From Methanolobus halotolerans (GTDB lineage: Archaea; Halobacteriota; Methanosarcinia; Methanosarcinales; Methanosarcinaceae): a stretch of 64,000 bases of DNA. Within the stretch, counting starts at the first letter, position 1. Each line of letters starts with the position of its first letter. The stretch is from positions 124,001 through 188,000 of the forward strand of contig NZ_PGGK01000001.1 of assembly GCF_004745425.1 (NCBI RefSeq), in the 5' to 3' direction. The notes under the pieces are model-generated. The model worked only from the letters and a program-made list of their open reading frames with translations. It was not told the DNA's origin and made no database searches. Below, piece by piece: positions 51,990 through 60,741 of the stretch. The position numbers and the translations under genes are program-made.

Positions 51990-53306
51990 TCATGTTTTCT
52001 GTTTCTCTATACTGATAAGCCTTAATGAAAGGATGACCGCAGTGAATATTATGATGGCGGCTATCAGAAAGGAGATTGTTTTTATCTGAGTATAGAGCAA
52101 GCCCCCCACAAGCAGCCCCAGGATACTGGCGAAACTGCTGGTACTCATGGCAAAACCCTGGACTGATCCCTGATATGTACTTCCTGCGAATTTGGAGAGG
52201 ACCGAAAGGATGCATGGCCACATAATACCGTTCCCAAAAGCAAAAAAGGCAGCTGCCAGGTATATTAGGTAGATGTTACCCGGGATTATAAGAATGAACT
52301 GCATTCCAAGTATAAATCCGCCAACAACTATCAGTGCCGATTCCATATATCTGTCTGTGAGTTTTTCAAGTACGGGACCCTGTACAAATGCCATCATGGC
52401 GCTGATTCCCGAAAAGTATATGCCCAGGGCAGCCGGACTCCACCCTAAGGCATTCACGGCAAATACGGGGAAGGCCGTATAGTATATGTTAAAACCCAGG
52501 AATATCAGGAAGTATAGCATCAGCATGAAAGGGATATATTTTAGTTTGAAGACATCTTGCAATTTTACTTTCTTCTCATTTTCGACCTGGTAGCATTCCT
52601 TTTGTTCCTGTCCGAGTATCTTCCTGATGTTTTCTTTATCAGGGTACTCTTCCATGGTGCAGTTAGACGTTTCCGGGAGGAAGAATATGATTATCAATGT
52701 ACCGACTATTGAAATTGCCAGGGCTGCGGATACCGGCAGGATCTCGCCGTAGACGGTTGCACCCAGAATGCCCGCAAGAGCCGGTCCGACCACATAACCC
52801 AGATTGGACGCAACAGACATTCTGCCATAATTCTTGTTGCGCTCTTTTTCGGATGTCAGGTCGGCAAGGTATGCATTAGCCACCGAAACATTGCCTCCGG
52901 TGAGGCCGTCAAGTGCTCTGGCAAAGAATATCGCTACCAGTGGCAGAGTGATTGCAAAAACTCCCAGGATGTCAGAATCCACATCTATCAGTTCGGTAAC
53001 AGGCATGAACAGGGCTGCAAGGAAGATGATCCATGCAATAAGCGTTCCTATCTGACTCAAAAGCAATATCTTCTTCCTGCCATGGATATCGGACCATTTT
53101 CCAAGTATGGGAGCTCCAATCAGCTGAAAGGCAGGATAGGTCGAGGCGAGTATACCATAGACAAGCGCATTTCCTCCATATTCTGTTACCAGGAATACAA
53201 GAAAAGTTAGTATGATTCCAAAACCCAGAGTTCCGATGAACGTGACGGTGTACAGTGGGAAGAGCTCCTTTCCGTTTTCCTTCGGGGTAACGGGACTCTT
53301 TGCCAT
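51990..53306 (-). CDS. MFS transporter (12 membrane segments)
   Basis: The 438-residue protein has about 12 hydrophobic segments, with the MFS motif GKWSDIHGRKKILL between segments 2 and 3 and FFLPETSN-like before the central loop (about 200-245). It is a drug or solute exporter-type major facilitator; the substrate is unknown. A remnant copy of its N-terminus is at 49969-50150. It is transcribed toward the disulfide reductase gene, with about 100 bases between. Confidence 0.88.
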   Translation of the reverse strand: MAKSPVTPKENGKELFPLYTVTFIGTLGFGIILTFLVFLVTEYGGNALVYGILASTYPAFQLIGAPILGKWSDIHGRKKILLLSQIGTLIAWIIFLAALFMPVTELIDVDSDILGVFAITLPLVAIFFARALDGLTGGNVSVANAYLADLTSEKERNKNYGRMSVASNLGYVVGPALAGILGATVYGEILPVSAALAISIVGTLIIIFFLPETSNCTMEEYPDKENIRKILGQEQKECYQVENEKKVKLQDVFKLKYIPFMLMLYFLIFLGFNIYYTAFPVFAVNALGWSPAALGIYFSGISAMMAFVQGPVLEKLTDRYMESALIVVGGFILGMQFILIIPGNIYLIYLAAAFFAFGNGIMWPCILSVLSKFAGSTYQGSVQGFAMSTSSFASILGLLVGGLLYTQIKTISFLIAAIIIFTAVILSLRLISIEKQKT

Positions 53307-53525
53307 TATAATAAACTCTGGCCCTATGCATTATAATCATTTCGATTAGCAGGGCAGGATATCGTCCTCATAGTACAGAAAAAACATGGGACATTATTTT
53401 TCAACGAGTTATTTTATATGGGATGCCCGATTCTACAAGTTCTGATTACACGACACAAAAAGAGAAAAATAGTTGTGAATACTTTAACTATTGTTGACTC
53501 ATTCCTAAAGCTATGTGGTGTTTCA

Positions 53526-54056
53526 ATGTCTGACAAAAGAAGAAGGCGAAGTTTTTTTGATAAGTTTCCGGATGATGAGGACTTTAGAGATATTGAAGAG
53601 ATCATCGAACATATGATGGAAAAGTTTGGTATAGATCTGGATAACATCTCTAAACAACCGTTCTTTTATGCTTTCGCTATATCGAAACGCCCCGGGGAAG
53701 AGCCTGAGATAAGAGAATTCGGCAATATACCTGATTACGAGGATGATGTAGACTCAGAAAGGCAGCAGGTACGGATAGAGCAAAGAAGCCCGCTTATAGA
53801 TATTTTTGAGATCGATGACATGATACATGTTATTGCAGAACTTCCCGGTATCGATAAAAGTGATATTGAAGTGAGCGCTACAGAATCTTCAATGGAACTC
53901 AGGGCTTCCAATGAGGAACAGAAATACTGTGAGAATATCGAACTCCCTGTCACAGTTGACCCGGATACCGCAAAGGCAAATTACCGGAACGGTGTTCTGG
54001 AGGTCATCCTGACAATAAAGGACTTTGGTAACAAACGCCTTGTACAGATAGATTGA
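53526..54056 (+). CDS. Hsp20/alpha-crystallin family protein
   Basis: The 176-residue protein starts with a charged, basic N-terminus (MSDKRRRRSFFDKF) and has an alpha-crystallin-type beta sandwich in its second half (PLIDIFEIDDMIHVIAELPG, ANYRNGVLEVILTI). The N-terminal region (DDEDFRDIEEIIEHMMEKFG) is like the GvpH-related branch of archaeal Hsp20. Members prevent protein aggregation. The start ATG 53526 follows GGTG; the frame is open to 53418. It stands alone. Confidence 0.8.
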   Translation: MSDKRRRRSFFDKFPDDEDFRDIEEIIEHMMEKFGIDLDNISKQPFFYAFAISKRPGEEPEIREFGNIPDYEDDVDSERQQVRIEQRSPLIDIFEIDDMIHVIAELPGIDKSDIEVSATESSMELRASNEEQKYCENIELPVTVDPDTAKANYRNGVLEVILTIKDFGNKRLVQID

Positions 54057-54280
54057 CGGTACTATGCCTGCCTGTCATATCTCCTATTTCTATTTATTCT
54101 GATTTGATGTTCCGGGTGACTGCAGAACATTGTTTCCATTATCAATGCAGGTAGCTTATCAAGAATATGAAAATGGTAGTTGATATGCATTTTAACTTAG
54201 CTTGCATTCATGTCTAAATAACCACAAGTAATTTATAGTAATCCAAATTATTCATTTTCATGGTATCTGAGGTATAGTGC

Positions 54281-55783
54281 ATGGTAAAAAAAACAATTCA
54301 CGAGATCAACGCTAAAATAAAGGATGGCAGTGTCAATGTTGTCACCGCTGAGGAAATGGTGGACATTGTTGCAGAACTTGGCCCGGAGGGTGCTGCCAGG
54401 GATGTCGATGTAGTGACAACAGGTACCTTTGGTGCCATGTGTTCATCCGGTGTCTGGTTCAATTTCGGTCACTCCGATCCACCTATCAAAATGCAGAAAG
54501 TCTGGATGAATGATGTTGAGGCTTATACCGGCGTAGCTGCTGTCGATGCATTTCTGGGGGCAACTCAGCTTTCCGAATCCCTTGGAATGGAATACGGCGG
54601 AGCACATGTTATGGAAGATCTCATAAGAGGGAAGTCAGTGGATCTGCATGCAACCTCCCACGGGACAGACTGCTATCCGCGCAAGGTACTGGATACTACA
54701 CTTACTCTTGATGATGTGAACCAGGCAATAATGGTCAATCCAAGGAATGCATACCAGACATATAACGCAGCAACCAATGGCACAAAACAGACCATCCACA
54801 CCTATATGGGTTCCTTGCTCCCGAGGTTCGGGAATGTGACATATTCAGGTGCAGGTGTACTCTCTCCGCTTTCAAACGATCCTGATTACCGGACAATCGG
54901 TACTGGAAGTCGTATTTTCCTGGGAGGATCACAGGGCTATATTGTGGGACAGGGTACCCAGCATGCATCTGCCGGTAAGTTCGGAACTCTCATGGTACAG
55001 GGTGATATGAAGAAAATGAGCGCTGATTACATCAGGGCTGCCAATTTTACAGGTTATGGTACTTCACTATATGTCGGAATGGGTATCCCTATCCCTGTAC
55101 TTGATGAGCATATCGCGAAGGCTGCCGCCGTGACAGATGCTGATATCACTACCAATATACTTGATTATAGTGTCCCGAGCAGGGACCGCCCTGTCCTGCG
55201 TAAGGTAACATATGCAGAACTGAAGTCCGGCTGTATTGAACTCAATGGGAAAGAGGTAGCTGCATCGTCACTTTCAAGTTTCAAGAAAGCCAGGAAAATA
55301 GCAGGCGAACTGAAAGACTGGATCGCAAAGGGTGATTTCTTTGTGACAATGCCGGTGGAGAATCTGCCCGTTGATACTTCAGCAAGGCCAATGAAAGAGA
55401 CTGAAGGGGTTTCCTTTGTGTCCGAGATAATGTCAACAAGTGTTGTGACAATTGACAAGGATGCAAGTGTCTACAAGGCTGCAAAGATCATAATGGAGAC
55501 CGCATTCAATCATCTTCCTGTGGTAAGCAGGGATAATTCACTGGTGGGCATTGTAACAGCATGGGATATCTCAAAGGCTGTTTCCCAGGATAAGTTCGAC
55601 CTTGTAGAAGACATGATGACAAGGAAGGTAATAACCGCAAAGGCCGATGAGCGCGTGGATGTGGTCGCCAGGCGTCTTGACCTGCAAGGTGTATCTGCGT
55701 TACCTGTTCTTAATAACGAAGATAACGTAATCGGTATCATCACGAGTGATGACATCAGTAAACTGTTCGCCAGGAGGCGCTGA
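54281..55783 (+). CDS. L-aspartate semialdehyde sulfurtransferase (homocysteine synthesis, DUF39 plus CBS)
   Basis: The 500-residue protein has the large N-terminal DUF39 (COG1900) domain with TTGTFGAMCSSGVWFN, GTDCYPRKV and GSRIFLGGSQGYIVGQGTQH, and two C-terminal CBS repeats (about 380-500). Its Methanosarcina homologue (MA1821) makes homocysteine from aspartate semialdehyde and sulfide with a ferredoxin-like partner. Such a partner follows directly. CBS domains may bind adenosyl ligands as a regulatory switch. It is the first gene of the operon, starting after a gap of about 220 bases. Confidence 0.9.
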   Translation: MVKKTIHEINAKIKDGSVNVVTAEEMVDIVAELGPEGAARDVDVVTTGTFGAMCSSGVWFNFGHSDPPIKMQKVWMNDVEAYTGVAAVDAFLGATQLSESLGMEYGGAHVMEDLIRGKSVDLHATSHGTDCYPRKVLDTTLTLDDVNQAIMVNPRNAYQTYNAATNGTKQTIHTYMGSLLPRFGNVTYSGAGVLSPLSNDPDYRTIGTGSRIFLGGSQGYIVGQGTQHASAGKFGTLMVQGDMKKMSADYIRAANFTGYGTSLYVGMGIPIPVLDEHIAKAAAVTDADITTNILDYSVPSRDRPVLRKVTYAELKSGCIELNGKEVAASSLSSFKKARKIAGELKDWIAKGDFFVTMPVENLPVDTSARPMKETEGVSFVSEIMSTSVVTIDKDASVYKAAKIIMETAFNHLPVVSRDNSLVGIVTAWDISKAVSQDKFDLVEDMMTRKVITAKADERVDVVARRLDLQGVSALPVLNNEDNVIGIITSDDISKLFARRR

Positions 55784-55784
55784 T

Positions 55785-56177
55785 ATGAAAATAAAGATCA
55801 ATATATTACCTGAGATTGTCACAAAGCCCATCCTTGCCGAAGCTATCCTTGAGACCGGTGTCCTCCTTAACGTGTCACAGGCACATTTCGATCGTTCTCA
55901 CGGGGAGGTTGTTGCAGATGTCCCGGAAGAGGTTTTCGAAAGGATAAGGTCCGCGCTGGTATCAAAGGGTGCTGTTGTCAGGAGACTTGACACTCCCATT
56001 GAATGGAATGAGGATGAGTGTGTCGAGTGCAGTGCCTGTATATCTGTATGTCCGACAAAGGTCTTCTCACTGGATGAAGATTACAGTCTTCTTGTGGACA
56101 AGAGCAAATGCATACAGTGTGGTACCTGTGTTGAAATGTGCCCGCATAATGCTCTCGCTCTGATCAACAATAAATGA
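55785..56177 (+). CDS. Ferredoxin partner of aspartate semialdehyde sulfurtransferase (NIL domain plus 2x[4Fe-4S])
   Basis: The 130-residue protein has an N-terminal NIL-type domain (about 1-72) and two cluster-binding sites, CVECSACISVCP and CIQCGTCVEMCP. It provides electrons or sulfur handling for the sulfurtransferase encoded upstream, as in the Methanosarcina MA1821/MA1822 pair. AGGAGG 8 bases before ATG 55785 decides the start, and it begins one base after the upstream stop. An earlier in-frame ATG (55746) falls inside the previous gene. Confidence 0.9.
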   Translation: MKIKINILPEIVTKPILAEAILETGVLLNVSQAHFDRSHGEVVADVPEEVFERIRSALVSKGAVVRRLDTPIEWNEDECVECSACISVCPTKVFSLDEDYSLLVDKSKCIQCGTCVEMCPHNALALINNK

Positions 56178-56235
56178 AATACATCCGCAGACCGATAAAA
56201 TATGGCTTTAAGGCCCACCTTTTTCTTTATTTAAT

Positions 56236-56949
56236 ATGAAAGAGAATTATCGCTTAAAGGAGACCATTGTCACTATCCAGGCGGATGAACGGTCTTACAT
56301 CGAAGCTGCCAAAGAGGCTATAATCTATCATCGCAATGAGCTCGAGAGATACATATCTGCAGATCCTTTCTTTAAGACGAGCCTGGAGCCTTATGATCTT
56401 AAGGGCGATGCTCCTGAAGTCGTCAGGAGGATGATGAAAGCCGGAAATACAATGGATATAGGTCCGATGAGTGCTGTTGCCGGTACGATATCCTCTCTTG
56501 CGGCGGAATCGATGGTGAGATCAGGGGCATCATTTGCTGTGGTGGATAATGGAGGTGATATCGCTATTATCAACGACCGGCCGGTTGTCATTGGCATCTA
56601 TGCAGGTGAATCACCTTTGAAAAACCTTGGTTTCACTCTGGAGCCGGGGGACGCCATTAAAGGTATATGCACATCTTCAGGCACGGTGGGGCCTTCGATC
56701 AGTTTTGGTATGGCTGATGCAGCGGTTGTTTTCTCAGATGATGTCTCCCTGGCGGATTCTGCCGCAACGGCCCTGGGAAACTCAACAGGTGTCGGGAAAG
56801 AGTCTGTGGAAGAAGCATTTGATACCGTGCGAAATATAGCCGGGATAGAAGGAGCTATTGTGATACAGGGTGGGTTCATTGGTTTCTGGGGCAACATCCC
56901 TGAACTTACAAAGGCTGATGTCAGGTATGACTATATCACTAAGGCCTGA
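56236..56949 (+). CDS. UPF0280 (ApbE-like fold) protein
   Basis: The 237-residue protein matches the UPF0280 family: [33 protein letters not shown] and [20 protein letters not shown]. The fold is related to ApbE flavin transferases, but no activity is established. It follows the sulfurtransferase pair after 58 bases on the same strand, and this grouping in methanogens suggests a link with sulfur or methionine metabolism (inference). Confidence 0.85.
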   Translation: MKENYRLKETIVTIQADERSYIEAAKEAIIYHRNELERYISADPFFKTSLEPYDLKGDAPEVVRRMMKAGNTMDIGPMSAVAGTISSLAAESMVRSGASFAVVDNGGDIAIINDRPVVIGIYAGESPLKNLGFTLEPGDAIKGICTSSGTVGPSISFGMADAAVVFSDDVSLADSAATALGNSTGVGKESVEEAFDTVRNIAGIEGAIVIQGGFIGFWGNIPELTKADVRYDYITKA

Positions 56950-57011
56950 AAAAGAAACAATAAAAAGAAAAGAGTGCTTGCTTTTAAAAAAAGTTCGAAA
57001 TTAAGGTATCT

Positions 57012-57707
57012 TCAGGAAGTGTTTGTAACAAAAGCGATTTCCTCGTAGGGCTGGATGACTACGAAACCTTCGCCTTTGAAGGCCATCTGTATGCTCTCAC
57101 CACTTGATCTTCCCATGAATGTTTTCAGGGATATATCCGTCTTGATGTCCGGTTTGAGGTTGCCCGACCATGCAACTGTTGCATTGGGGTCGGTATATAC
57201 AGGTGTGTTCCCGGTCACTTTTAGAGTTAGGGGGTCGTAGTGTGTGGTTATGGCAATCATACCTTTTCCTTCAAGCTTGATGTTGAAAAGTCCTCCTGAC
57301 ATCACACCCGCCATCTTTCTCATTAGTTTGATGTCCCAGTTGATGCTTTCTTCAAAAGCGAGCAGATCATTACCGTTCACATATATGGAATCATTGTCAA
57401 GGTTGATAATGGATATCTTTTTTCCGCTGTCTGCTAGATATACTTTACCTGTACCCTCCGCTTTTGTGAGGGACAGACCTTCTCCTGTAAACGCTTCCTT
57501 TACAAATTTCCCAAGTCCGTGCTCAAGTACTCCCTCACGTGTGAACCTGACATTTCCAAGGTATGCTACCATAGTGCCTCTCTTGGTCCATACTTTACCG
57601 TCGAGGTTGACTTCAAGCATCCTTTCGCGTTCCAGTTCGAACTTTCCCTGCCCCAGGTCTTTCTGTGAGGTGTTCTCTATGAATTCTTCTATTGTATATC
57701 GTGGCAT
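57012..57707 (-). CDS. AIM24 family protein
   Basis: The 231-residue protein is beta-rich and matches the AIM24/TIGR00266 family: KRGTMVAYLGNVRFTREG, GEGLSLTKAEGTGKVYLAD, FNIKLEGKGMIAITTHYDP and WSGNLKPDIKTDISLKTFMG. The family's function is unknown in archaea; it forms a trimeric beta fold. It is transcribed opposite to the preceding UPF0280 gene and has no operon partner. Confidence 0.88.
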   Translation of the reverse strand: MPRYTIEEFIENTSQKDLGQGKFELERERMLEVNLDGKVWTKRGTMVAYLGNVRFTREGVLEHGLGKFVKEAFTGEGLSLTKAEGTGKVYLADSGKKISIINLDNDSIYVNGNDLLAFEESINWDIKLMRKMAGVMSGGLFNIKLEGKGMIAITTHYDPLTLKVTGNTPVYTDPNATVAWSGNLKPDIKTDISLKTFMGRSSGESIQMAFKGEGFVVIQPYEEIAFVTNTS

Positions 57708-57879
57708 GGCAAATTATCTCCTATCCTTGAATCTCATATTGTTCCTTGCATATTGCTCATCATATTTTTATATTGTAGCTAGTATTAATATTATACTTTA
57801 CGGGCCTACAAATTTATATAATCTGGGACGAGATATATCATTACTGAATTAGATCAAGAAATGTAAAGGAGTGGTAAAA

Positions 57880-58122
57880 TTGGTAAAAGTAACTCTGGTA
57901 CATTCGGAATGGTGCCATTTCTGTCCGGCAGCAAAAAGCCTCTGGAGGGATCTCAAAGATAAATATGATTTTGATTATAATGAAGTCGAGCTGGATACTC
58001 CTGAGGGGAAAGAGCTTGCCCAGAAGTTCAAGATCAGGTCCATCCCAACGACCATCATTGATGATAAGATCGCGTTTGTAGGTGTGCCTGACAGAGATAA
58101 GGCAAGCAATGTAGTAACCTGA
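57880..58122 (+). CDS. Thioredoxin/glutaredoxin-like protein
   Basis: The 80-residue protein has the redox motif SEWCHFCPAAK (CxxC, about residues 12-15) and SIPTTIIDDKIAFVGVP with the cis-proline, as in small archaeal thioredoxin-like proteins. It probably passes electrons from the thioredoxin reductase encoded next, 13 bases downstream. The start is TTG at 57880, 8 bases after AAGGAG; a GTG at 57871 overlaps that site. Confidence 0.85.
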   Translation: MVKVTLVHSEWCHFCPAAKSLWRDLKDKYDFDYNEVELDTPEGKELAQKFKIRSIPTTIIDDKIAFVGVPDRDKASNVVT

Positions 58123-58135
58123 GTGTGTCGGTATC

Positions 58136-59041
58136 ATGTATGATCTGATCATCGTGGGAGGAGGGCCTGCGGGGCTGTCAGCAGGTATATATGCTGTCCG
58201 GTATGGCATGGATGTACTGGTGCTTGAAAAGTCTATAGTGCAGGGACAGATCTCACTGACGAGTGTTATTGAGAACTATCCGGGATTTGCCTCCATCTCA
58301 GGGGGTGAGCTCATGCAGCAATTCAAGGCCCATGCTACTGCTGCTGGTGTAAAAACCAAAGCTGCAGAAGTCAAAAAGGTAGAAGATGGTGGGGACAGGA
58401 AAATTATCTCCACCTTTGATGAGGAGATCGAGGCCCGGGCCGTGATCATAGCAACAGGTGCAGAGCCAAGGCGTCTCGGAGTTCCCGGAGAAAGTAAATT
58501 CCTGGCAAGGGGTGTTTCCTATTGTGCAACATGTGACGGCCCGTTCTTTGCCGGCCAGGAGGTCATTGTGGTGGGCGGAGGCGATTCGGCTATCACTGAA
58601 GCCCTGATACTTTCCGGTATTGTCAGTAAGGTCTATATTGTTCACAGGAGGGAAGAACTCCGGTCCTGCAACCTGCTAAAGGAAAGGGCTGCTGAGAAAG
58701 AGAACATCGAGTTTATCTGGGACACTACTGTCGAGGAGATCCTCGGTGAAGAGCTTGTAGAGAAGGTCCGTCTGAAGAATGTGAAGACGAAGGAAACAAC
58801 CGAAATGAGTATTGACGGCGTATTCATCTATGTAGGAATCACTCCCAGGACAGGGATAGTTGATGTCGATAAGGATAAAGTCGGTTTCATAAAGACCTCT
58901 GATTTAATGGAAACTTCTGCCCGGGGCATATATGCAGCCGGTGATTGCCGTGAAACTGTCCTGTGGCAGGTCGTTACTGCTGTTTCGGATGGTGCGGTTG
59001 CAACAGTTTCTGCTTACAAGTATATCATGGGCCTTGAATGA
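58136..59041 (+). CDS. trxB: Thioredoxin reductase
   Basis: The 301-residue protein has the FAD motif IIVGGGPAGLSAGIYAVRYG, the redox centre CATCDGPFF (CxxC, about 128-131), the nucleotide site VVGGGDSAITEA and HRREELRS, which in bacterial enzymes holds the NADPH phosphate, then GIYAAGDCRE. It reduces the thioredoxin-like protein encoded upstream in the same operon. NADPH dependence is a prediction; some methanogen enzymes use F420 or ferredoxin. Confidence 0.92.
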   Translation: MYDLIIVGGGPAGLSAGIYAVRYGMDVLVLEKSIVQGQISLTSVIENYPGFASISGGELMQQFKAHATAAGVKTKAAEVKKVEDGGDRKIISTFDEEIEARAVIIATGAEPRRLGVPGESKFLARGVSYCATCDGPFFAGQEVIVVGGGDSAITEALILSGIVSKVYIVHRREELRSCNLLKERAAEKENIEFIWDTTVEEILGEELVEKVRLKNVKTKETTEMSIDGVFIYVGITPRTGIVDVDKDKVGFIKTSDLMETSARGIYAAGDCRETVLWQVVTAVSDGAVATVSAYKYIMGLE

Positions 59042-59085
59042 ATATCAAAAAAGATATCCCGTTTTAAAATATGGAATGATGGAAG

Positions 59086-59505
59086 ATGGAATGCAAGAAT
59101 GAGAACAATGGGGCAGATTGTCTGAAAATATGTGTGGATTCCACCGCCGACGATGTCGCTCCGATAGCAGTTGCCATACACAGTCTTTTAGGTATCCCTA
59201 TTACTATCCGTAGTATGAACTATAAAGGGATACGTATGGAAAGGGGAGTTATCGTTGACAGAGATTATACGGGACCTGTACTCGAAGAGGTTATCAGGAC
59301 CAATACAGTGGTAAGGACAGTTCCTGTGGAAGGCGTGTACAAGGGAAAATCCGTGGTAGTTGCTCCCATAAGAACCGTCGAAGGTGAGGCCATCGGAGCT
59401 ATTGGCGTGGTAGACCTGGTTGCAGCCCTTGATATCCTTTCAATGTTCCGGGAATATCCTGGAATCATCGATGAGGTTGAAGAATCCAGAAAAAGGATGC
59501 AATGA
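59086..59505 (+). CDS. DUF2111 family protein
   Basis: The 139-residue protein matches DUF2111: ICVDSTADDVAPIAVAIHSLLGIPITIRS, VRTVPVEGVYKGKSVVVAPIRTVEGEAIGAIGVVDLVAAL. The family is found in methanogens and has no established function; the alternating helix-strand pattern with a GAIGVVD segment looks like a small sensory or GAF-like fold. It follows trxB after 45 bases and may be co-transcribed. Confidence 0.8.
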   Translation: MECKNENNGADCLKICVDSTADDVAPIAVAIHSLLGIPITIRSMNYKGIRMERGVIVDRDYTGPVLEEVIRTNTVVRTVPVEGVYKGKSVVVAPIRTVEGEAIGAIGVVDLVAALDILSMFREYPGIIDEVEESRKRMQ

Positions 59506-59508
59506 CCT

Positions 59509-59718
59509 TCAGAGGTCTTTATACCTGTGGAATTTCATGGCCTGTGTGACTACGAACGCAACAATCGAAATAGCGACAGCGAGCAATATTACCATAACCA
59601 CATTGCCATTTTCTGCAGATCTCATCATGCTGTAAAATAAAAAGGCGCTCAGTGAAATACCAATTACCATCAGTAGTACGGCTGGCAAGCTATATATTTT
59701 TTCAAGTGGTCCTTCCAT
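59509..59718 (-). CDS. Small two-helix membrane protein, hypothetical
   Basis: The 69-residue product has two hydrophobic segments (about 12-30 and 38-58) with the charged end KFHRYKDL. It converges on the DUF2111 gene with 3 bases between the stops. The family is unknown and the gene is supported only by length, hydrophobic pattern and lack of a competing frame. Confidence 0.5.
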   Translation of the reverse strand: MEGPLEKIYSLPAVLLMVIGISLSAFLFYSMMRSAENGNVVMVILLAVAISIVAFVVTQAMKFHRYKDL

Positions 59719-59884
59719 AATGGGAACAGAGTTTTATTCATATTATAGTTTTCTATTGAGCTCTTTACTTTTAATAGTGTTAATATATGTGTTTGCTGTC
59801 ATATTAATGTATAATTGCAGCTGATATATCAAATCAACTAAATAATATTCATTCCTATGAATCTATTAAATACCGGAGTTAAAG

Positions 59885-60661
59885 ATGGAACTTAAGAGCA
59901 TACTCAACAAGATAAAGAACAACGAGATGGACCTTGAGGCCGCAGAAGCGCAGATCAGGTGCATGGGTTATGTTCCGGTGTCCGATATTGCCAAGATTGA
60001 TATATTCCGAAAACACCGAACAGGTATCATGGAGGCAATACTTGCAGAAGGGAAGGACCCGAAGGATGTTGTGGAGATCGCAAAAGCCCAGGTTGCTGCA
60101 ACCGGCCGCGTGCTGATCACCCGTCTTGGAAAAGATCATAGGATGGCACTTGAGTCTTCTTTCAGCCCGGATGATCTTGAATGGGGCCTGCACAGGACTT
60201 TGGCTGTAGTCCACGACGGCACGCCAGCTCCCATAACCGGGGGTATTGTTGCTATCATCACAGCCGGGACCGCTGATATAGACGTTGCTGAGGAAGCCCG
60301 GATGGTGGCCCATGAGATGGGATGCGAGACCATTGCCATTTATGATGTGGGTGTTGCGGGTTTCCACCGGCTTGTGGGGGAAATGTTGAAACTGCAGGAA
60401 AATAAACCAGATTCCATAGTAGTTGCTGCCGGCAGGGAGGGTACTCTTCCGACTGTGGTTTCCAGCCTTATGGATGTGCCTGTCATAGGCCTGCCGGTTT
60501 CAACCGGTTATGGTGCAGGTGCCAGGGGTGAGGCTGCCCTGCTTTCCATGCTACAGTCATGTTCTGTCCTTTCGGTTGTGAACATTGACGGGGGCTTTGT
60601 GGCTGGTTCCTTCGCTGCAAGGATAGCAAACACAGTTGCAAGGGCAAGGAATAATCAGTAG
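59885..60661 (+). CDS. larB: Nickel-pincer cofactor biosynthesis protein LarB
   Basis: The 258-residue protein has a LarB-specific N-terminus and a PurE-like C-terminal part with GGIVAIITAGTADIDVAEEA, YDVGVAGFHRL, VVAAGREGTLPTVVSSL and STGYGAGARGEAAL. LarB carboxylates and hydrolyses nicotinic acid adenine dinucleotide in the first step of the nickel-pincer nucleotide path. LarC is encoded 80 bases downstream. LarA (the racemase) and LarE (sulfur transfer) are not in this window. Confidence 0.9.
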   Translation: MELKSILNKIKNNEMDLEAAEAQIRCMGYVPVSDIAKIDIFRKHRTGIMEAILAEGKDPKDVVEIAKAQVAATGRVLITRLGKDHRMALESSFSPDDLEWGLHRTLAVVHDGTPAPITGGIVAIITAGTADIDVAEEARMVAHEMGCETIAIYDVGVAGFHRLVGEMLKLQENKPDSIVVAAGREGTLPTVVSSLMDVPVIGLPVSTGYGAGARGEAALLSMLQSCSVLSVVNIDGGFVAGSFAARIANTVARARNNQ

Positions 60662-60741
60662 TTGCTGGTGTGGATTCTTGGTAATGCAAAATAATACTAT
60701 ATTTCAGGATACGAACATATCAATTCAGCAGATGTGAGATT

